A stretch of 64,000 bases of DNA. Origin: Streptomyces sp. SAI-135. Lineage in GTDB: Bacteria > Actinomycetota > Actinomycetes > Streptomycetales > Streptomycetaceae. The stretch lies in contig NZ_JARXYP010000002.1 in NCBI RefSeq assembly GCF_029893805.1, forward strand, positions 9,223,395-9,287,394, given 5' to 3'. Below, piece by piece: positions 16,488 through 25,116 of the stretch; the first letter of the stretch is position 1, and every line of letters begins with the position of its first letter. The notes under the pieces were generated by a model that worked only from the letters and a program-made list of their open reading frames with translations, did not search any database and was not told where the DNA came from. The translations under genes and the position numbers were made by a program.

Positions 16488-17452
16488 CGCTCGGCCCGAT
16501 CGAGGAAGAGCTCGCCAAGGCTCGTGCCGCCTACCGCAACTGGGGCCGCTGGGGCGAGGACGACGTGCTGGGCACGCTCAACTTCATCGACGACTCGCTC
16601 CGCGCCCACGCGGCGGGGCTGGTGCGGCGCGGGCGGTCCTTCTCGCTGTCGCTGGAGTTCAACGAGGACGGTCCGCAGCGCGGCTTCCGCGGCCGTATCA
16701 ACCCCGTGCACTACATGAAGGACACCGGCTCCGACGCGGCGGCGGGCACACAGGGCTTCCCGCACGGCTTCGGCGGCGCGGACGACCACGTCGTGATGCC
16801 CCTCCAAGCGTCCACCCAGTGGGACGGGCTGGGGCACATCTACGACAACATGCAGGCGTGGAACGGCCGTCCGTGCACCATCGTCGACGGCAACGGCGAC
16901 TCGGTCACCGGCATCGAGCACATGCGAGACGCCTTCACCGGGCGTGGTGTGCTGCTGGACGTGGGCCGCGCGGTCGGCGACGGGCACGGCGAACTCCCGG
17001 ACGCATTCCCCGTCCTGGAGGAGCATCTGCGCGCCACGATCGAGGCGCAGGGCGCCACCTCCTCGGTCCGCCGCGGCGACCTGGTGCTCGTGCGCACGGG
17101 CCAGATCGGTCGGGTACGGCGGCTCGGAGAGTGGGGCACCTACGCGGCCGGCGACGCGCCGGGCCTGTCGTTCACCACGTTGGGCTGGCTGCACCGCACG
17201 GAGATCGCGGCGATCGCCTCGGACACCTGGGGACTTGAGGTGCGGCCCTACGAGTTCGACGAGCCGGCGATGTCCCCGCTGCACCAGATCGCCATCCCCA
17301 ACATGGGCCTGCCGCTGGGCGAGATGTGGGACCTGGAGGCGCTGGCGGAGGACTGCGCGGCCGACGGCGTCTACGAGTTCCTGCTGGTCGCCGCGCCCCT
17401 GCCGGTGACCGGCGCGGTGGGCGCCCCCGTCAACCCGATCGCGATCAAGTGA
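16484..17452 (+). CDS. Cyclase-family (kynurenine formamidase-like) hydrolase
   Basis: A 322-residue protein of the cyclase/formamidase fold. It reads WGEDDVLGTLNFID at the N-terminus, DDHVVMPLQASTQWDGLGHI in the centre, GRGVLLDVGRAVGDGHGEL and VRRGDLVLVRTGQIG. The family metal motif HxGTHxDxPxH appears here as the variant QASTQWDGLGH, seen in other actinobacterial cyclase-family proteins. It probably hydrolyses an amide, ester or lactone intermediate. Coupled by ATGA to the amidohydrolase and by GTGA to the next gene. Confidence 0.83.
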   Translation: MTLGPIEEELAKARAAYRNWGRWGEDDVLGTLNFIDDSLRAHAAGLVRRGRSFSLSLEFNEDGPQRGFRGRINPVHYMKDTGSDAAAGTQGFPHGFGGADDHVVMPLQASTQWDGLGHIYDNMQAWNGRPCTIVDGNGDSVTGIEHMRDAFTGRGVLLDVGRAVGDGHGELPDAFPVLEEHLRATIEAQGATSSVRRGDLVLVRTGQIGRVRRLGEWGTYAAGDAPGLSFTTLGWLHRTEIAAIASDTWGLEVRPYEFDEPAMSPLHQIAIPNMGLPLGEMWDLEALAEDCAADGVYEFLLVAAPLPVTGAVGAPVNPIAIK

Positions 17453-18825
17453 GCACCGCCATGAACCGATTCTCCGGCACCCTGCACCTCCCCGGCGACG
17501 AGAGCTTCGAGGAGGCCTGTCTCGGGCGGGTCTTCAACGCCCGCCGCCCCACCGACCGCAGACCCGCGGCGGTACTGGAAGCCCGCACCGAGGCAGACGT
17601 CGTCGAGGGCGTGCGCCTCGCCCTGGAGCGCGGCTGGCAGGTCGCCGTCCGCTCCGGCGGGCACAGCTGGGCCGCCTGGTCGGTGCGCGGGGACGCCCTG
17701 CTGATCGACCTGGGGGGCTTTCGCGAGATGGCGTACGACCCGGACACCCGGATCGCCACCGCCACCCCCAGCGTCAAGGGCGGCGACGAACTCAACCCGT
17801 TCCTGGGCGGGTTCGGACGCTTCTTCAACGGCGGCCACTGCCCCTCCGTCGGCATCGGCGGCTTCCTGCTGCAGGGCGGGCAGGGCTGGAACGCACGCGG
17901 CTGGGGGTGGGCGGCGGAGAACATCGTGGCGATCGACGTCGTCACCGCCGAGGGCGAGCTGGTGCGCGCGGACGAGACGCATCACAGCGACCTGTTCTGG
18001 GCGGCGCGTGGCGCGGGGCCGGGCTTCTTCGGTGTCGTCACCCGCTTCCACCTGCGCACTCGCCCGCTGCCCGGACACCTCGCGCACACCGTGCACGCCT
18101 ACCCCCTCGACCTCTTCGACGAAGTCATGACGTGGCTGCACGAGGCCCACCACACCGTGTCGGACCTCGTCGAGATCGTCGCCGTGACCCAAGGGCTCCC
18201 GGAGTACGACGAACACGTCCTGCTGGTCACCGGTCTGTCTTTCACCGACACCCCGGAACAGGCCGCCGAGGCGCTGGCGCCGCTGCACGCCAACCCGTAC
18301 GCGGACCGTGCGCTGTTCCGCGTGGAGGCCAGGCCCACCACGCTGGCCGAGCAGATCCACGGCCAGCGGGAGGCCAACCCCGAAAGCCACCGCTACTTCG
18401 TGGACAACGCCTGGCTGACCGGACCGGCCTCGGACGTCGTCCCGGCCATCCGCAAGGCCTTCACCGAGCACCCGACCCCGCAGACCTTCACCATCTGGTT
18501 CTCCATGGCCCCGCTGCGCGGACTGCCCGACATGGCCTTCTCGTTGCAGTCGGAGATCTACTGCGCCACCTACGTCGTGCACGACGGGCCCGAGCGCGAC
18601 GCCGAGCTGCGCGCCTGGCTGGACGAGGCGATGGCGGCGATGCAACCGGTGACGGCGGGCCAGTACCTGGGGGATTCCGACTTCACGGTACGGCAGTTGA
18701 AGTTCATGGGCGACGAACAGTGGCGGCGGCTTCAGGAGATCCGGGCCGTGCGCGACCCCAAGGGCCTGTTCGCCGGATACCTGAGCGCGGGAGCCGTCAC
18801 CAACACCAACCACTGGGAGCAGTGA
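17449..18825 (+). CDS. Berberine-bridge-type FAD-linked oxidase
   Basis: About 458 residues. The GTG at 17449 overlaps the previous stop (GTGA), as elsewhere in this operon; ATG 17461 is the alternative. The FAD-binding domain shows VAVRSGGHSWAAWSV, whose His is the usual 8-alpha attachment site, and GHCPSVGIGGFLLQGGQG, whose Cys sits where bicovalent family members link a second time. The C-terminal NTNHWEQ is typical. These enzymes oxidise alcohols, ketones or phenolics with O2. It sits between a cyclase-family hydrolase and an FAH hydrolase. Confidence 0.88.
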   Translation: MSTAMNRFSGTLHLPGDESFEEACLGRVFNARRPTDRRPAAVLEARTEADVVEGVRLALERGWQVAVRSGGHSWAAWSVRGDALLIDLGGFREMAYDPDTRIATATPSVKGGDELNPFLGGFGRFFNGGHCPSVGIGGFLLQGGQGWNARGWGWAAENIVAIDVVTAEGELVRADETHHSDLFWAARGAGPGFFGVVTRFHLRTRPLPGHLAHTVHAYPLDLFDEVMTWLHEAHHTVSDLVEIVAVTQGLPEYDEHVLLVTGLSFTDTPEQAAEALAPLHANPYADRALFRVEARPTTLAEQIHGQREANPESHRYFVDNAWLTGPASDVVPAIRKAFTEHPTPQTFTIWFSMAPLRGLPDMAFSLQSEIYCATYVVHDGPERDAELRAWLDEAMAAMQPVTAGQYLGDSDFTVRQLKFMGDEQWRRLQEIRAVRDPKGLFAGYLSAGAVTNTNHWEQ

Positions 18826-18828
18826 GCC

Positions 18829-19785
18829 ATGCGTTTCGCGACATACGAGTACCAGGGCGTGGAGCGTGCCGGGGTCGTGCGGGACGGGGTGATCCACCCG
18901 CTGCCCGAGGGCGTCACCGTCCTGACGCTGCTGGAGCAGGAGGCGCTCATCGCCGCCGGGGCCGAAGCGGGGCGGGAACGAAGCGAGTTGACGGTGGAGC
19001 AGGTGCGGCTGCTGCCGCCGCTCAAGCCGCCCTCGATCCGGGACTTCGTCGGATTCGAGGCACACATCGAGGGCGTGTCGAAGTCGCTGGACGGGCTGGA
19101 GCACGTGCCCGAGGAGTGGTACCGGGCGCCCAACTTCTACTTCACCAACCCGCACGCGGCCTGCGGCGCCCACGACGACGTAGCCGTCCCGGCGGGCTGC
19201 TCGGTGCTCGACTTCGAGCTGGAGGTGGGCGCGGTCATCGGGCGCGCCGGCCGTGACCTCACTCCCGAGCGGGCGCGCGAGTACATCGTCGGCTACCTGG
19301 TCTTCAACGACTGGTCGGCGCGCGATCTGCAGAAACTGGAGAAGAACCTGGGGCTCGGCTTCTCCAAGGGCAAGGACTTCGCCAACACCCTCGGCCCCTA
19401 CCTGGTCACCGCCGACGAGGTGGCGGACCGGCGGGACACGGACGGCTTTCTCGACCTGGAGATGACGGTCACCCTCAACGGTGAGCTGATCGGCCGCGAC
19501 ACGCTCGCCAACTGCTCGTGGACCTTCGAGGAGATGGTCGCCTACGCCGCCCGTGACACCTGGGTGCGCCCCGGGGACGTCCTCGGCTCGGGCACCTGCG
19601 GCTGGGGAGCGCTGGCGGAGTTCTGGGGCCGGCTCGGCGAGCGGACCCCGCCGCCGCTGACGCCGGGCGACGAGGTGACCCTCACCGTGGAGCGGCTCGG
19701 CACCGTCTCCAACCGGGTCGTGGCGGGACGCACCGACGCCTACCTGCCGCGGGCCCGCAAGCGGGGGCGCACCCCACGACCGTAA
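18829..19785 (+). CDS. Fumarylacetoacetate hydrolase-family protein
   Basis: A 318-residue FAH-fold hydrolase starting three bases after the oxidase stop. Motifs are IRDFVGFEAHIEG, FYFTNPHAACGAHDDVAVP, the metal-binding LDFELEVGAVIGRAGRDLTP, VFNDWSARDLQ and RPGDVLGSGTCGWGALAEF. It probably splits a C-C bond of a beta-diketone-like ring-fission product. It is only distantly related to the FAH protein at 12843, so the pathway seems to use two separate hydrolysis steps. Last gene of the plus-strand operon. Confidence 0.9.
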   Translation: MRFATYEYQGVERAGVVRDGVIHPLPEGVTVLTLLEQEALIAAGAEAGRERSELTVEQVRLLPPLKPPSIRDFVGFEAHIEGVSKSLDGLEHVPEEWYRAPNFYFTNPHAACGAHDDVAVPAGCSVLDFELEVGAVIGRAGRDLTPERAREYIVGYLVFNDWSARDLQKLEKNLGLGFSKGKDFANTLGPYLVTADEVADRRDTDGFLDLEMTVTLNGELIGRDTLANCSWTFEEMVAYAARDTWVRPGDVLGSGTCGWGALAEFWGRLGERTPPPLTPGDEVTLTVERLGTVSNRVVAGRTDAYLPRARKRGRTPRP

Positions 19786-19814
19786 CCTCCCACGGCGCTG
19801 ACCTGCGCACATCC

Positions 19815-19843
19815 AGGGATCCGATAGCTGCTATCGGATCCCT
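19815..19843 (+). promoter_or_regulatory. Perfect 13-bp dyad upstream of the LysR gene
   Basis: AGGGATCCGATAG and its exact complement CTATCGGATCCCT flank CTG. It lies 30 bp after the FAH stop and 93 bp before the LysR start. The core ATAG-N3-CTAT resembles a LysR-type operator, so autoregulation is plausible. As RNA it would also form a strong hairpin that could end the upstream operon, although no U-tract follows. Confidence 0.7.
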
Positions 19844-19936
19844 GTGAGTTGTGGCCGGGCCCCTTTCCCGACGGCGGGCCCGTGGTTACCCTCCGAATTC
19901 ACCGAGCTTCAACGACGCGGCCGGAAGGAAACACCC

Positions 19937-20920
19937 ATGGGTCTCGGAGCCATCGACCTGAATCTTCTGGTGGCGTTGGAGGCGCTCCTGGAGGAGAAGA
20001 ACGTCACCCACGCCGGGGTCCGCCTGTCCACCAGCCAGTCCGCCATGAGCGGCTCCCTGGCCCGGCTGCGCCGCCACTTCAACGACGAGCTGCTGATCCG
20101 GGTGGGCCGGGAGTACGAGCTGACGCCGCTGGCCGAGCGGCTGCTGCCGGTCGTACAGGCCTCGCTGCACAAGGCGGAGGAGGCCCTCTCCCTGACCCGG
20201 CACTTCGCCCCCTCGCGCAGCCGGCAGCGCTTCTCGGTCGTGATGTCGGACTATGTGATGACCGTGCTGGTGGAGCCGCTGCTGCGGATCATCGCCGAGG
20301 AGGCGCCCGGCGTCCGCATCGACTTCCACCCGATCATCGGCGGACAGCTGGAGAACGAGACCCACCTGCGCTGCCACGACCTGATGGTCGTCCCGCTCGG
20401 CTACCAGCTGCCGGGCGTCAGCGAGGCCGTCATGCACGACCGGTTCGTCTGTATCGTCGACCCGCGCAACCCCTGGCTGCGCGACGGCCGGCTCACGTTG
20501 CAGGACCTGGCGGAGATGCCGCACGCCACCTGCGCCCTCGGCAAGAGCCACACGCCCGCCGAGCGCCAGTTGGAGACCCTCGGCATCACACCGAAAGTGC
20601 AGGTCAGCACGCCCGGCTTCAGCGTGCTGCCGTTCCTGGTCAGCGGCACCGAACTGGTTGCGCTGGTGCCAGAGCGGCTGGCCCTGCGCTACGAGTCGTT
20701 CGCGGGCTGTGCCGTCGTACCGACACCGTTCCCGGACGTGCCGCTCGTGGAGGCCATGTACTGGCACCACAACCGCCACTCCGACCCCGCGCACCGGTGG
20801 CTGCGCGAGACCGTGCGGCAGGTCGGCGCCTCGCTGGAGAAGCCGTCGCCCGCGGAGATCGCCCCGGTGGATGCCAGGCATGCAGAAGAAACGTTTCCGG
20901 AGCTGAGTGCGGCTTCCTAG
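19937..20920 (+). CDS. LysR-family transcriptional regulator (NodD-like)
   Basis: A 327-residue protein. The ATG at 19937 follows GGAAGGA. The N-terminal helix-turn-helix reads IDLNLLVALEALLEEKNVTH, then TSQSAMSGSLARLRRHFND and LLIRVGREYELTPLAERLL, the LysR recognition unit. The effector domain follows (FSVVMSDYVMTVLVEPLL, VRIDFHPI). NodD/PcpR-type members respond to aromatic ligands. It sits next to, and most likely controls, the catabolic operons. Its own upstream region carries a perfect dyad and the divergent catabolic promoter carries another inverted repeat. Confidence 0.92.
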   Translation: MGLGAIDLNLLVALEALLEEKNVTHAGVRLSTSQSAMSGSLARLRRHFNDELLIRVGREYELTPLAERLLPVVQASLHKAEEALSLTRHFAPSRSRQRFSVVMSDYVMTVLVEPLLRIIAEEAPGVRIDFHPIIGGQLENETHLRCHDLMVVPLGYQLPGVSEAVMHDRFVCIVDPRNPWLRDGRLTLQDLAEMPHATCALGKSHTPAERQLETLGITPKVQVSTPGFSVLPFLVSGTELVALVPERLALRYESFAGCAVVPTPFPDVPLVEAMYWHHNRHSDPAHRWLRETVRQVGASLEKPSPAEIAPVDARHAEETFPELSAAS

Positions 20921-20967
20921 CGTGGACGGGAGGAATCCCATCCCGCAGGCACCCCACTGGAGGAACC

Positions 20968-21738
20968 GTGAGCCGTACGCGTCTGGCGGGCCGCACTGTC
21001 GTCGTCACCGGAGCCGCACAGGGCCAGGGGGCCGCCGAGGCCGAGGCGGCCGCCCGGGAGGGCGCGACGGTGATCGCGACCGACGTCCTGGACGAGGCCG
21101 GCGAGAAGCTCGCCGCGTCCCTGCGCGCCGACGGCCTGGAGGTGACCTTCCGGCACCTGGACGTGACGTCACCGCAGGACTGGGCCGCGCTCGCGGCCGG
21201 CCTGGACGTGGTGCACGGCCTCGTCAACAACGCCGGCATCCCGATGCGGGCGCGCCTCGGCGAGGTCGCACTCGCCGACTTCAACCGGGCGTTCGCGGTC
21301 AACGCGACGGGCGCCCTGCTCGGCATCCAGGCCCTGGCGCCTTTGATGCCGGCGGGCTCCTCCATCGTCAACGTCGGCTCGGTCGCCGGCCTGACCGCCC
21401 ATCACGCGGTGGCCTACACGACCAGCAAGTGGGCGCTGCGCGGGCTGTCGAAGGTGGCGGCGCTGGAGCTGGCGCCACGAGGCATCCGCACCAATGTGAT
21501 CCACCCCGGGTACATCGAGACCCCGCTGATGGCCTCCGCCAACCCGGTGTTCGTGCGGGCGCACGTGGCGATGACACCCCAGGGGCGCGCGGGCACCGTC
21601 GACGAGGTGGCCCCGCTGGTCGTCTACCTGCTGTCGGACGAGGCGTCGTACGTCAACGGCGCGGAGATCACGGTCGACGGCGGGTACGCGGCACACGGCG
21701 GGGTCAAGGCCATCACGAACGCGCTCGACGGGCCGTGA
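20968..21738 (+). CDS. SDR-family oxidoreductase
   Basis: A 256-residue protein from a GTG at 20968 with TGGAGGAA upstream. The cofactor loop VTGAAQGQGAAEA is the variant with Gln (usually GxxxGIG), NNAGIPM follows, then NVGSVAG and the YTTSK catalytic pair, and the tail ITVDGGYAAHGG. It begins 47 bp after the LysR gene in the same direction. It ends by overlapping the convergent MFS pseudogene by about 26 bases. Confidence 0.9.
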   Translation: MSRTRLAGRTVVVTGAAQGQGAAEAEAAAREGATVIATDVLDEAGEKLAASLRADGLEVTFRHLDVTSPQDWAALAAGLDVVHGLVNNAGIPMRARLGEVALADFNRAFAVNATGALLGIQALAPLMPAGSSIVNVGSVAGLTAHHAVAYTTSKWALRGLSKVAALELAPRGIRTNVIHPGYIETPLMASANPVFVRAHVAMTPQGRAGTVDEVAPLVVYLLSDEASYVNGAEITVDGGYAAHGGVKAITNALDGP

Positions 21739-22755
21739 CCGGCACGTCCGGCTTCGGCCGCGGAGCCGGACGCCCGCGCAGCACGACCAGGGGCAGGGGG
21801 CAGACCACCCCGGCGAGGGCCAGGACGACACAGGCCGTGAAGGCGGCCCGGTAGCCCGCCGTCAGCGCGGTGAGCCGGTCCGGGCCGCTCATGGACGACA
21901 CGGCGACCGAGGTGGCGACGGCCACCTCGCAGGCCCCGCCGGTCTGGAAGCCCGCCGTGTTGATGCCGGACGCCACCCCCCGACTCCTGTTCCCCACCCC
22001 GGTAAGGGCGGCGGTGACCGGCGACCGCGCAGGCGCCGAGCCCGGGTCCGAAACCACCGGCCCCCGCAGCAGGTCGGGACGAACCCGCCGTCCGCCGGCA
22101 CCCCGGTCGGCAGCACGCTCCCCGCACCGACCAGCAGCAGCCCGCCGACCCCGACCGGCCGCGCGCCTGTCCGACCGACCGAAGATGACCAGGTTGGCGC
22201 CGCCGACGGAACGGGAGCGCAGCAGCGCCCGCGGCACACGAGGGTCTGCGGAGCGGGCCTCGACGCGGCTGTAGAGCGCGGCGAGCGCCGCGGCGGCCAT
22301 CAGGCAGGACGAGAGGCCTGGCCGACAGCCGGCCGTTCCGGGGGGCCTCGACGACGGCGTACACGCAGGCCGGCAGCGCGGCGGTGGCGGTGAGGGGGTC
22401 GGCCGGGTCGTATGAGCGGACCCCGGCACGCGGTACGGCTCTCGCGCAGCAGCACCGGCGTCAGACCCAGCAGTAGCACGGCCACGGGGACGTTCAGGAA
22501 GAGGACCCACCGCCAGCCGAGGCTGCCGCTGCCCGACCAGACGGCGAGGGCCTGGTTGCGTTCGTGCCCCTCCTCGCAGGTGTTCACCAGCAGGGGCAGC
22601 GCGTTGGGCACCATGACGGCGACCGGCACGCCCTGCCCGGCACGCGCCGCGATGAGCACACCGGCTGTCCAGGCGAGCCCGCACAGGCGCGGCGACAGCC
22701 CGAACAGCAGCGCGCCGGTCATGCCCGCGCCGCGGCGGCGGAGCGTGCCGTTCAT
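21713..22755 (-). pseudogene. MFS (DHA2-like) transporter, deleted and frameshifted
   Basis: The ATG near 22755 starts an N-terminal piece reading GVLIAARAGQGVPVAVMVPN, LVNTCEEGHERNQALAVWSG and, after an internal deletion, WRWVLFLNVPVAVLLLGLTP. In another frame the C-terminus reads VTAALTGVGNRSRGVASGIN, then FQTGGACEVAVATSVAV and FTACVVLALAGVVCPLPLVV. These are recognisable parts of a 14-helix drug exporter, but several helices are missing or out of frame. An intact MFS gene lies just upstream at 23153. Confidence 0.8.
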
Positions 22756-22847
22756 CGGAGCCTCCCGGTGGGGCGAGGTGGTGTCTCCCACCGACGAACA
22801 CGCCCTGTGCCGATCGACACTCGGCGAGCCGTTTTCGCAGGAGCTTC

Positions 22848-23073
22848 CCTCGGTGTCGTTCTCGAACAGCTCCAGTGCCCGCTCGTAGGCCTCGACGGCC
22901 TCTCGCTCACGGCCGCCGCGGCGCAGCAGGTCGGCGCGCGTGGCGGACAGGAGGTGCCAGCCGGTCAGGTCACCCTCCCGCTCCAGCTTCGCGACCGGGG
23001 CCAGTCCCGCCTCCGGGCCGTACGCCATGCCGACGGTCACCGCGCGGTTGAGGCGGACCACGGGGGAGGGCAC
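22848..23073 (-). pseudogene. ECF sigma factor (DUF6596 type), C-terminal fragment
   Basis: The minus strand reads SPVVRLNRAVTVGMAYGPEA, EREGDLTGWHLLSATRADLL, RRGGREREAVEAYERALELF and ENDTE. This is the TPR-like tail of SigJ/ECF41-like sigma factors that carry a C-terminal extension. The sigma-2 and sigma-4 DNA-binding domains are absent. It lies between the MFS pseudogene and the intact MFS gene. Confidence 0.75.
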
Positions 23074-23152
23074 GAAGCAGCCGGCGGAATCGCCATACAG
23101 GTACGCCGACGGGCCGGGACGTGTCGCCCCGGCCCGTCGACTGCGGTGTGCG

Positions 23153-24685
23153 CTACGCCGACGCCGTCTGCACCGTCGGCTCTCCCGCGCCCACCGCGGT
23201 CCGCGCGGTGTTCTTGCGCACCAACAGCAGCGTGACCAGCGCGCCCAGCAGCGATGCGCAACCGCAGACCACCACACCGACCGCCATGCCGTGCCCGAGC
23301 GCGCTCTGCGCGGCGGCCCGGGCGCCGTCGCTGCCCGCGTTGACCACGGCCAGCGGTCCGGCGGCCGCCTCCATACCCGCGTCCGCGCCGCTGAGCTTGC
23401 CGACCAGGACGGAGGAGGCGGCGCTCATCGCGACCGTGCTGATGACCGCCGGGCCAAGGGCCTGGCCGAACTCTCGCACCAGGCTGGTGGCGCCGCTGGC
23501 CATGCCGGTCATGCTGAGCGGTACGGCGTTCACCGCGGCGGAGGTCAGCGAGGAGACCACGCAGATGAAGCCGATGCCGAGGAGCAGGACCGGGCCGATG
23601 AAGGCGGCCAGGGACGTGGTGGTGACGGGCAGCGCGGCGATCCAGAACTGGCCCGCGGCCATCGGCAGCAGCCCACCCATCAGCAGCCAGCGCGGCTCGA
23701 CCCGGGTGAGCATCTTGCTCAGCACGGGCGCCAGCAGCAGCGGGATCGCCTGCAGGATCACGAACGGCATGCCGGCCCGGAGCGCGCTCAGGTGCATCAC
23801 GGCGCCGAGCCGGATGGAGACGCAGTACGCGGTGCCGATGAAGCCGAACATGCCGGCCAGCGCGACGACGGCCGCGGCGGCGAAGGACGGGATCCGCAGC
23901 AGGTCCAGGTTGAACATCGGCGACGCCGACCGCTTCTCGGCGACGACGAAGCCGACCAGGGCGACGAAGGCCAGGGTGAGCGTGCCGACGATCGCCGGGC
24001 TGCTCCAGCCGCGGTCGCCGCCCTCGATGACGCCCCACAGCAGCGCGGACAGGCCGACGGCGATGCTGATCTGGCCCGGCCAGTCCAAGGCGCGGCCTTC
24101 GGGTGCCTTGGAGTCGGTGACCAGGAACAGGCAGCTGACCCCGACGACCAGGCCGAGGACGACCGGCGGCACGAACACCCAGCGGAAGTCGGCAACCGTG
24201 GCGAGGATGCCGGAGGACAGCGGACCGATCGCCGAGGCGAGGGAGATGCTCAGTGCCCAGGTCGAGACGGCTTTCGCACGGTCCTTCTCCTCGGGTGTGG
24301 CAGCCGCGATCACCGCGAGGGAGCTGGGGAAGAGCGCGGCGGCGCCGACACCGGCGAGGGCCTGGCCGATCCAGAGCATGGTGATGTTCTGCGAAGTGGC
24401 GTTGAGGAGTTCGCCGAGCGCCAGGATGAACCCGCCGAGCACCAGCAGTCGCTTGCGGCCGAACAGGTCGCCCACCACACCGAAATTCAGCTCGAGAATG
24501 GCGGTGGGCAGAATGAACGCAGAAGTGACCCAGGCGACCTGAGAGCCCGACGCACCGAATGCGGCCTGAATGTTTCCGTTGATCGGTGAAGGCACCGTAA
24601 TACACAGCTGCGCCGCCGCCACGGCCAGACAGCAGGCTATGAGCGTCCCTTTGTCGAGTCTTTTCAGGGAGATCGATTCCGTCAT
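23153..24685 (-). CDS. MFS transporter (DHA2 family)
   Basis: A 510-residue integral membrane protein with about 14 hydrophobic segments. Motif A is present (GDLFGRKRLLVLGG), with the loop-helix GQALAGVGAAALFPSSLAVI following, and the C-terminal half has FGQALGPAVISTVAMSAASS. DHA2 pumps exchange protons for drugs or small metabolites. Its ATG overlaps the stop of the upstream VOC gene by four bases. It probably moves the pathway substrate or exports a toxic intermediate, but this is inference. Confidence 0.9.
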   Translation of the reverse strand: MTESISLKRLDKGTLIACCLAVAAAQLCITVPSPINGNIQAAFGASGSQVAWVTSAFILPTAILELNFGVVGDLFGRKRLLVLGGFILALGELLNATSQNITMLWIGQALAGVGAAALFPSSLAVIAAATPEEKDRAKAVSTWALSISLASAIGPLSSGILATVADFRWVFVPPVVLGLVVGVSCLFLVTDSKAPEGRALDWPGQISIAVGLSALLWGVIEGGDRGWSSPAIVGTLTLAFVALVGFVVAEKRSASPMFNLDLLRIPSFAAAAVVALAGMFGFIGTAYCVSIRLGAVMHLSALRAGMPFVILQAIPLLLAPVLSKMLTRVEPRWLLMGGLLPMAAGQFWIAALPVTTTSLAAFIGPVLLLGIGFICVVSSLTSAAVNAVPLSMTGMASGATSLVREFGQALGPAVISTVAMSAASSVLVGKLSGADAGMEAAAGPLAVVNAGSDGARAAAQSALGHGMAVGVVVCGCASLLGALVTLLLVRKNTARTAVGAGEPTVQTASA

Positions 24686-25110
24686 CGTGTGTGCCCTCGC
24701 TCTGCGTTCTTCTCTATGAGTTCGATGAGATTTCCCTCAGGGTCGGTGACCCAGGCCATGCGGATGCCGGGCTCTGGAGAGGGGCCCGGGGGCACGGCCT
24801 CGCCCGCTCCGTGGGCCACCAGGGCCGTGTAGAGGGGGTCGAGTTCGGGGGTGGTGACCGCGAAGTGGCCGTATCCCTCGGTGAGGGCGGCGGTCAGCGG
24901 GTCCGGCGCTCTCAGGCCGGGGGCGGAGCCGGGTCTGGCGAGCAGTTCCACACGCCAGCCGTGCGGATGTTCGAGGACGACACCGCGCAGGCCGGGCCCT
25001 TCGAGGTGGAACTCGAAGACCGTCGTCAGTCCGAACGCCTTGGTGTACCAGGCGGTCAGGACGTCCAGGTCGCGTACGTTGACGCCCACGTGGTCGAGTC
25101 GGATGGTCAC
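24682..25110 (-). CDS. VOC (glyoxalase/bleomycin-resistance) family protein
   Basis: A 142-residue protein from a GTG start. It opens MTIRLDHVGVNVRDLDVLTA, has WYTKAFGL, GYGHFAVTTPELD and the closing WVTDPEGNLIELIEK, the two beta-alpha-beta-beta-beta modules of the VOC fold. His in LDHVG, His in GHFAV and Glu in LIELI are candidate metal ligands, as in methylmalonyl-CoA epimerase or small lyases. Middle gene of an SDR-VOC-MFS operon. Confidence 0.88.
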   Translation of the reverse strand: MTIRLDHVGVNVRDLDVLTAWYTKAFGLTTVFEFHLEGPGLRGVVLEHPHGWRVELLARPGSAPGLRAPDPLTAALTEGYGHFAVTTPELDPLYTALVAHGAGEAVPPGPSPEPGIRMAWVTDPEGNLIELIEKNAERGHTR

Positions 25111-25116
25111 GGGCGC

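Noticed and set aside
17371..19812. 813-codon minus-strand frame
   Set aside because: Antisense of the FAD oxidase and FAH genes, with Arg/Gly/Ala-rich composition typical of GC-rich shadows.
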